DNA from: Acidobacteriaceae bacterium
Lineage (GTDB): Bacteria; Acidobacteriota; Terriglobia; Terriglobales; Acidobacteriaceae
Reading direction: 5' to 3'
Assembly (NCBI GenBank): GCA_027311125.1
Contig: DAICZO010000357.1
Location: forward strand, 1-11,480
DNA: 11,480 nucleotides
A model generated the notes under the pieces. The model was not told where the DNA came from. It worked only from the letters and a program-made list of their open reading frames with translations, and did no database searches. Numbering within the stretch: the first letter of the stretch is position 1; each line of letters begins with the position of its first letter. A program made the translations under genes and the position numbers. This document shows positions 6,675 to 11,480 of the stretch, one piece after another.

Positions 6675-7652
6675 ATGCCTACCACCGCTCATTATCCTGT
6701 TTCCACGCGCTTGGCCCGCTCTGCCGCGGTAGCCTGCTTCGCGGCCATGTCCTGCCTCGGGCTCCAGGCACAACAGACCGCTCCTGCCACCTACCCCTCG
6801 CTGAACCTGAGCGCCTCGCTCAAGGCTCCGCTCAACCTTGCCGATGCCGCCGGCTCATCGTCCAGTTCCAGCTCCTCCACGGACGCCGTAGCGGAAGAGC
6901 GCGCCAACCTCGCAGGCGACAGCTCACAGCCTCCTCCGCGCCGCCGCTACAGCCGAGCCAAATACAGCGACCGCATGCATAACGCCGACGGCTCCAACAA
7001 ACTGACCGTCGCCTTCGGTGGCGGCTTCACCATGCCCACTGGCAACGCTGGTAATGTATTCACCCCCAGCTACGCCCTCAAGCTCGGCGTAGGCTACAAC
7101 TTCAGCAAGAAGTTCGGCATCCTCGGCGACTTCGGCTACGACCACTTCGGGCTGCAGGGCTCCGCCATCACGGCACAGCAGACCTACTACAACGGTCTGG
7201 GCATCATAGACCCCACCACCAACCTGCCAGCGGACTTCTCCGGTCTCGATGCCAACGCTCACGTCTGGTCCATCACCGTCGATCCGATGTACACCTTCTA
7301 CCAGGGCGAGAAACTCGGCGCCTACGTCATCGGTGGTGGCGGCTACTTCCACAAGGCAGTCAACTTCACCACGCCTCAGTCCAGCTACTACTGCGACCCC
7401 TACTACGGTTGCTACCCCATCACCCAGAACTCCAACTTCGACACCCACAGCGCCAATGGTGGCGGCTTTGACCTCGGTGGCGGCCTGCTCTACAAGCCCT
7501 CCCGCTTCGGCGCCGTCAAGTTCTACGCTGAAGTCCGCTACGTCTACGACGCAGCCAAGCTGAAGCCAGAGCCAACCAACGTCAGCCCCATCTCCACCCT
7601 CGACGCCGGTTCGGACTCCTACATCCCGGTTATCTTCGGTCTCCGCTGGTAA
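6675..7652 (+). CDS. Secreted outer-membrane beta-barrel protein
   Basis: 325 residues from the ATG at 6675, chosen because AAGGAG stands ten bases upstream and because it places a signal peptide at the N-terminus: basic start, hydrophobic stretch AAVACFAAMSCLGL, likely cleavage after LQA (residue 32). The frame also contains an ATG at 6573, but that would bury the signal peptide. A Ser-rich, then Pro/Arg-rich linker (about residues 55-95) precedes a region of alternating aromatic/polar beta strands rich in Gly and Tyr (LTVAFGGGFTMPTG, LKLGVGYNFSKKFGILGDFG, AVKFYAEVRYVYD). It ends in GLRW; a terminal aromatic residue is the usual signal for Bam-mediated barrel insertion. Two Cys sit in a loop (CDPYYGC) and could form a disulfide. 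Function beyond an OmpA/OmpW-like small barrel is unknown. It is flanked by its own hairpins, so probably monocistronic. Confidence 0.85.
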   Translation: MPTTAHYPVSTRLARSAAVACFAAMSCLGLQAQQTAPATYPSLNLSASLKAPLNLADAAGSSSSSSSSTDAVAEERANLAGDSSQPPPRRRYSRAKYSDRMHNADGSNKLTVAFGGGFTMPTGNAGNVFTPSYALKLGVGYNFSKKFGILGDFGYDHFGLQGSAITAQQTYYNGLGIIDPTTNLPADFSGLDANAHVWSITVDPMYTFYQGEKLGAYVIGGGGYFHKAVNFTTPQSSYYCDPYYGCYPITQNSNFDTHSANGGGFDLGGGLLYKPSRFGAVKFYAEVRYVYDAAKLKPEPTNVSPISTLDAGSDSYIPVIFGLRW

Positions 7653-7673
7653 TCCACCCCCGCAATACCACCC

Positions 7674-7697
7674 AGGCCCGGCATCACTGCCGGGCCT
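7674..7697. terminator. Hairpin between convergent genes, probable bidirectional terminator
   Basis: AGGCCCGGCA (7674-7683) and TGCCGGGCCT (7688-7697) form a perfect 10-bp stem with a TCAC loop. It lies 21 bases after the barrel-gene stop and 26 bases beyond the end of the minus-strand gene, so it can serve both. There is no T-run on either side. Confidence 0.7.
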
Positions 7698-7723
7698 CGG
7701 TGCATTCAAGCGATGCGCGTTCC

Positions 7724-8122
7724 CTAACTGGGCACTGTAACGTGCGCCAGGTAGAACCCTATTCCAACTCCAACAATGGTCGCCACGCTCATCAGTACCT
7801 GGTGCGCCGTACCGCGCTGCCTGGCTTCCAGCTTGTTTCGCCACAGAATCGTCAGCAGTAGTGCCGCCAGCACCACACCCACCGCCCACGGATACGCCCC
7901 CTGCATCAACACGACAGCCGCTGTCGATACAAACCCGCCCAGCGTCACCAACAGCAGCCACACCACCGAATGCAGACGTTTGTACCCCGCCCCTATCTTG
8001 AAGTTCGCCACCCCCATCCCCGGCTTCAGCGCGCCCAGTCCAAACGTGGCACCCAGCATCCCGAACACCACCAGCGAGTATCCCAGCGCCAGCGCAACCA
8101 GCAGTATCAGTAAGTTGATCAT
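7724..8122 (-). CDS. Small four-helix membrane protein of unknown function
   Basis: 132 residues, not recognised. Four hydrophobic segments are visible, at about 4-31, 50-74, 77-94 and 108-126, with basic loops (KIGAGYKRLH, WRNKLEARQRG). His residues sit near membrane borders (H51, H107, H127), an arrangement also found in some heme-binding membrane proteins; this is only a hint. The ATG at 8122 is well supported: GAAGG stands a few bases upstream. The start follows the aminopeptidase stop by 10 bases on the same strand, so the two are very likely one transcript. The segment 7653-7723 beyond its end contains the shared hairpin. Confidence 0.8.
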   Translation of the reverse strand: MINLLILLVALALGYSLVVFGMLGATFGLGALKPGMGVANFKIGAGYKRLHSVVWLLLVTLGGFVSTAAVVLMQGAYPWAVGVVLAALLLTILWRNKLEARQRGTAHQVLMSVATIVGVGIGFYLAHVTVPS

Positions 8123-8132
8123 CTGCCTTCTC

Positions 8133-9497
8133 TTAGTGCTTCATCGCTGCTTCAATCTCGGCAGCCTCGTGCGGTAGCGCTGCAATCAGGTCTACCAGCT
8201 TGCCATCCGCGTCCACATAGAACACATCCTCAATCCGCACGCCGATCTTCTCCTCCGGCAGGTAGATTCCCGGCTCGATCGTGAACACCATGCCCTTGTC
8301 CAGCGGCTTCGTATAGTCCCATGGGTCGTGTACATCGATCCCCACCAGGTGCCCCAGACCATGCACCATGTACTGCCCCAGCGGCTGCCCATGCAGGTCC
8401 TTGCCATGCGCGTTGATGTACGCAAACGCCACCTGATCCAGCGAGTCTGGCTCCTTGTGCTGTGGATCGTTGATCTTCGACTTGCCCGCTACAAACGCGG
8501 CCGCCGCCGCCCGCTGCGCGCCCAGCACCAGGTCGTAGATCTCCCGCTGCCGCGCCGTGAACTTCCCATTCACCGGCAGCGTCCGCGTTATGTCCGAGGC
8601 ATACATGCTGTACTCGCCCGCCGCGTCGATCACCACCACATCACCCGACTGCATCACCGCGGAGTTGTCGCTGTAGTGCAGCGTCGTCGCGTTCGCCCCC
8701 GACCCCACAATCGGCGCATACGACACCCGCTCACACCCCTCGTCCATCAGCGTCTCGGTAATCAATCCGGCCACCTTGCGCTCTTTCACTCCCGGCCGTA
8801 CCGCCTTCATCTCCGCCATCTGCGCCACAATCGAGGCCGCGCTCGCCTTCTTCAGTAAGGCCAACTCCGCAGCCGACTTCACCGCCCGCAGCGGCACCAC
8901 CAACTCGGCCACATTCACCGTCGACGGCGCTGCATCCAGCCCCAGCGTCGTCGCGGTAAACCCCAGCAACGCCTGCGCTGGTGCCGAACCCGGCTCCACA
9001 GCCATCTTCCGCAGCCGCTCCCGATCGCTCGCTACCAACGCATTCAACACCCCTGGCATGGCTGTCATCGGCTGCACTTCGTCAAACCCCGCCGTAGCCG
9101 CAGCCCCCGGAGTCGTCGCATCCATCTTGGCTCCGGTAAACTTCTCGGTCCGCTCATTGCGCGTCGGCAAAAATAAAATCTCCCGGTACGCCTGCGCCGG
9201 GCGTGCTGCCGTAGCCGTTCCCGCATCCGCCGCCACCGCATCGGTCGCAGCCACAATCACCACCGCTGCCCCCGGCTCCGTCCAGCCTGTCAGGTAGTAG
9301 AAATCTTCATCCTGCCGGTACGGCATAAAGTCCACCAGCGGTTGCTCGGCTGCAAACAACACCGCCACGCCGCCCTTCAGTTTGCCCGCCAGCGCCACCC
9401 GCCGCTGGTGGTACTCGGCCTTAGGGACCGACTCCAAAGCACACGCAGGCAGTACGCCTGCAATCACCATCAGGGCTGCGATCCAGCGAATATTCAT
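8133..9497 (-). CDS. pepP: Exported Xaa-Pro aminopeptidase (peptidase family M24B)
   Basis: 454 residues, near the length of E. coli PepP (441). Residues 1-20 form a signal peptide (MNIRWIAALMVIAGVLPACA); LPAC looks like a lipobox but Pro at -2 is unusual, so a periplasmic protein or a lipoprotein are both possible. Residues ~25-180 are the aminopeptidase P N-terminal domain (DFMPYRQDEDFYYLTGW at 56-72). The pita-bread catalytic domain follows with all five expected metal ligands: D291 (VVIDAAGEY), D302 (ASDITRT), H383 (VHGLGHLVGI), E408 (FTIEPGIYLP) and E423 (VRIEDVF); H274 and H390 are also in conserved positions. It should be a dimetal enzyme releasing an N-terminal residue before proline. 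GGAGAG lies just before the ATG at 9497. It sits 48 bases after the GT2 gene and 10 bases before the small membrane gene. Confidence 0.93.
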   Translation of the reverse strand: MNIRWIAALMVIAGVLPACALESVPKAEYHQRRVALAGKLKGGVAVLFAAEQPLVDFMPYRQDEDFYYLTGWTEPGAAVVIVAATDAVAADAGTATAARPAQAYREILFLPTRNERTEKFTGAKMDATTPGAAATAGFDEVQPMTAMPGVLNALVASDRERLRKMAVEPGSAPAQALLGFTATTLGLDAAPSTVNVAELVVPLRAVKSAAELALLKKASAASIVAQMAEMKAVRPGVKERKVAGLITETLMDEGCERVSYAPIVGSGANATTLHYSDNSAVMQSGDVVVIDAAGEYSMYASDITRTLPVNGKFTARQREIYDLVLGAQRAAAAAFVAGKSKINDPQHKEPDSLDQVAFAYINAHGKDLHGQPLGQYMVHGLGHLVGIDVHDPWDYTKPLDKGMVFTIEPGIYLPEEKIGVRIEDVFYVDADGKLVDLIAALPHEAAEIEAAMKH

Positions 9498-9545
9498 TGC
9501 TCTCTCCGTGACACACCAGCGTGAACGCGCGCTAAAGCCTCGCGC

Positions 9546-11231
9546 CTAAATTCCCATCGGATACGGCTTCTCGTGCATCTCCTGCCCTGGGCTCACATTG
9601 CGTTCAAAGCGCCCTTGCAGCAGGCTCAGCAGCCCCGTATACCAGTACCCCAGCACAAACAGCAGCAAAAACGGCACCGTAAAAAAGTTCTCCGTCGAAA
9701 CCGCGTAGTACACCGTAAACGCAAAGTAGCAGCCGATCCCCAACTCGATCCACGGCACGATTCCCAGCCGTTTCCGGTACTTCTGCGCCTGGCTTTTCTC
9801 GCCCTTCTTCTGCACGCTGTACTTCGGTGTCCGGGCAAAGGCGGACTTCACGCCGAACAACGCTTCCATCACGGCCTTCGTATTCGTAATCGTCAGTCCC
9901 ACGCCCAGCGCCATCAGGAAGGGCACAAACAGGAACGTCTTGTACCAGGTCTTCGGATGCAGCTCTTTCTGGCTCACCAGGTAGAACGTCGAAACCGACA
10001 TCGTGCTCGCCATAAACAGTGGCAGGTCGATCAGCAGCATCTGGATGTACCCCTGCCAACTGCGAATAATCATCGCCGGCATCAGCAGCACGCTCAGCAC
10101 AATCATCAGCGGATAGCTGATATTCGCCGTCAGGTGGTACCACGCCTCCAGCTTCGTATGCCATGGCTGGTCGCTCTTCATCACCCGCGGCAGAATCTTC
10201 TTGCCCGTCTGGATCAGCCCCTTCGCCCAGCGCGCCTGCTGCGTCTTGAACGCCGTCATCTCGATCGGCAACTCCGCCGGGCACTCCACGTCCTGCAGAT
10301 ACTTAAACTTCCAACCCACCATCTGCGCCCGGTAACTGAGGTCTGTGTCCTCGGTCAGCGTGTCATGCTGCCATCCGCCTGCGCTCCCGATCGTCTCCCG
10401 CCGCCACATCCCCGCCGTCCCGTTGAAGTTGAAAAACACCCCTGCCCGCGACCGCCCACCATGCTCCAGCACAAAGTGGCCATCAAGCAGGATCGCCTCC
10501 ACCTGCGTCAGAAAGCTGTAGTTCCGGTTCAGGTGCGTCCAGCGCGTCTGCACCATACCGATACCCGGCTCCGCAAAGTGATGGACCACCTTCATCAGCC
10601 AGTCTGTCGGCGGCACAAAGTCTGCATCGAAGATCGCCACCAACTCGCCCTTCGCCACATCCAGACCCTTATCCAGCGCGCCCGCCTTGTATCCATGCCG
10701 ATTGGTCCGGTGCAGATGCACAATCGGCTGCGGCGCAATCGGATGCACACCATCGAACCCCGCGGCATACCGGTCCACAATCTGCTGGGCCACCAGCACC
10801 GTCTCGTCGGTGGAGTCGTCCAGCACCTGTATCTCAAAACGGTCCCGAGGATAGTCCAGCCGGCAGCACGCATCGATCAACCGGTCGATCACAAACTGCT
10901 CATTGAAGATCGGCAGTTGAATCGTCACATACGGCAGTTGTCCCTCCGCATACCGCATCGGAGGCTCATCCCACTTCGCTGCATTCTTCTTGTTCTTGTA
11001 GTACAGCCACACCAGTTGATAGCGGTGTATACCGTAAAACGCCAGGATCACCATCACGATAAAGTAGGGAATCAGCAGCGCCGTATCGAACGCGTTCCAC
11101 CGATAAAGGTGCTCGAACGTGCGATCACCATAGTGCGACTTCAGATAGTGCGTGAACCCCTTGGGCGCCAGCATCACTCCAAGAATCGACGGTAGCATTG
11201 GAAGGTATAAGGACAGGGAGGCACTCCACAC
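9546..11231 (-). CDS. GT2 family membrane glycosyltransferase, CslA/cellulose-synthase-like
   Basis: Up to 561 residues. One helix near 51-69 precedes a cytoplasmic GT-A domain with all processive-type motifs: LPIFNE (106-111), DDSTDE (138-143), HGYKAGALD (179-187), DADF (202-205, the metal-binding DxD), TEDTDL (293-298, catalytic Asp) and QQARWAKG (331-338, Q..RW acceptor-end motif). About five further helices follow (369-390, 398-420, 433-450, 492-512, 515-538). This layout fits plant CslA/CslC-type beta-mannan or beta-glucan synthases more than BcsA, since no PilZ domain is present. It probably polymerises a beta-linked glycan at the inner membrane; the sugar is not determined. The longest frame uses GTG (11231) without a Shine-Dalgarno; the in-frame ATG at 11198 is a real alternative and would remove 11 residues. 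It follows mqnC on the same strand after 106 bases. Confidence 0.88.
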   Translation of the reverse strand: MWSASLSLYLPMLPSILGVMLAPKGFTHYLKSHYGDRTFEHLYRWNAFDTALLIPYFIVMVILAFYGIHRYQLVWLYYKNKKNAAKWDEPPMRYAEGQLPYVTIQLPIFNEQFVIDRLIDACCRLDYPRDRFEIQVLDDSTDETVLVAQQIVDRYAAGFDGVHPIAPQPIVHLHRTNRHGYKAGALDKGLDVAKGELVAIFDADFVPPTDWLMKVVHHFAEPGIGMVQTRWTHLNRNYSFLTQVEAILLDGHFVLEHGGRSRAGVFFNFNGTAGMWRRETIGSAGGWQHDTLTEDTDLSYRAQMVGWKFKYLQDVECPAELPIEMTAFKTQQARWAKGLIQTGKKILPRVMKSDQPWHTKLEAWYHLTANISYPLMIVLSVLLMPAMIIRSWQGYIQMLLIDLPLFMASTMSVSTFYLVSQKELHPKTWYKTFLFVPFLMALGVGLTITNTKAVMEALFGVKSAFARTPKYSVQKKGEKSQAQKYRKRLGIVPWIELGIGCYFAFTVYYAVSTENFFTVPFLLLFVLGYWYTGLLSLLQGRFERNVSPGQEMHEKPYPMGI

Positions 11232-11252
11232 GTTGATTCAGAACTGCACTTG

Positions 11253-11290
11253 ATTCTACGGGATGCAACCTGCAAATCGCACCCGTAGAA
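11253..11290 (-). promoter_or_regulatory. 9-bp inverted repeat overlapping a -10-like box upstream of GT2
   Basis: TTCTACGGG (11254-11262) and CCCGTAGAA (11282-11290) are perfect inverted repeats with a 19-base spacer. On the minus strand the distal arm ends in TAGAAT (11253-11258), a -10-like hexamer 21 bases before the GTG start. It could be an operator over a GT2 promoter, or a terminator hairpin for the preceding gene, which stops 47 bases earlier; there is no T-run. Confidence 0.45.
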
Positions 11291-11337
11291 GCCGAAAACA
11301 TACCAGGAATGCAGTACGTCCACCGTGGTCATGCCAC

Positions 11338-11480
11338 CTAGTTCAAAAACATCGTCCGATACAGCGTATCCCGTTGCACTGGCTTGAACCCTGCATCCCG
11401 TATAATCCGCCGCAATTCTTCCTCGGTGGTCTGGTTTGCCGTGCCCGCGGCCTTCACCACGTTCTCCTCCAGCATCACCG
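11338..11480 (-). CDS. mqnC: Probable cyclic dehypoxanthine futalosine synthase MqnC (C-terminal 46 residues)
   Basis: The minus frame from the window edge to TAG (11338-11340) gives 46 residues with the blocks MLEENVVKAAGTANQTTEEE and LRRIIRDAGFKPVQRDTLYR. The EENVV..AAGT..TTEEEL..IIR.AGF.P.QRDTLY pattern is the C-terminal end of the MqnC radical-SAM enzymes, which make the spiro intermediate in the futalosine route to menaquinone. MqnE ends similarly (RDTLY) but normally lacks EENVV. The radical-SAM CxxxCxxC lies outside the window, so the identification rests on the C-terminus alone. Confidence 0.7.
   Translation of the reverse strand, partial: VMLEENVVKAAGTANQTTEEELRRIIRDAGFKPVQRDTLYRTMFLN

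Noticed and set aside
6924..7961. 345-codon minus-strand frame opposite the barrel gene
   Set aside because: Antisense shadow of a gene with a signal peptide and barrel pattern; it also crosses the terminator and runs into the small membrane gene in another frame.
9573..11195. 540-codon plus-strand frame opposite the GT2 gene
   Set aside because: Arg/His/Gln-rich antisense shadow; the minus frame contains every GT2 motif in the right order.
1..11480. CRISPR array, tRNA/rRNA genes, transposase or phage genes
   Set aside because: I saw no regularly spaced repeats outside coding low-complexity tracts, no tRNA-like or rRNA-like blocks, and no recognisable mobile-element proteins.

Overview
The window is GC-rich with strong third-position GC bias and reads as chromosomal DNA of a soil-type Acidobacteriota (Terriglobales / Acidobacteriaceae, the Granulicella-Edaphobacter-Terriglobus group). 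This is an inference. It rests on a Rne/Rng ribonuclease with a huge insert inside its S1 domain, a futalosine-pathway menaquinone gene end, an acidobacterial-looking outer-membrane barrel protein and the base composition. No rRNA, tRNA, CRISPR array or transposase is visible.

Left half, plus strand: the C-terminal 357 residues of a GH2 beta-mannosidase run into the window. Fourteen bases later comes rodA, the SEDS peptidoglycan polymerase. A 549-base non-coding stretch follows. It contains a 129-base nested inverted-repeat structure in which one arm has two competing partners, and several smaller hairpins. It leads into a 1246-residue RNase E/G. The catalytic half is orthodox, but about 775 residues of RG-rich and acidic low-complexity sequence sit between the two halves of the S1 domain. 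A strong hairpin closes this gene. A 325-residue secreted outer-membrane beta-barrel protein with its own promoter-like and Shine-Dalgarno signals follows, and ends at a second strong hairpin.

Right half, minus strand (reading right to left): the last 46 codons of a gene that looks like mqnC (cyclic dehypoxanthine futalosine synthase), a CslA/cellulose-synthase-like GT2 membrane glycosyltransferase, an exported M24 Xaa-Pro aminopeptidase, and a small four-helix membrane protein of unknown function. The two gene sets converge on the hairpin at about 7.68 kb.

Functional themes are envelope building (RodA, GT2, barrel protein), mannan or glycan turnover (GH2), peptide turnover and RNA decay. 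The parts most worth following up are the structured RNase E/G leader, the internally placed RNase scaffold, and a duplicated LPGESLS-type motif inside that scaffold.
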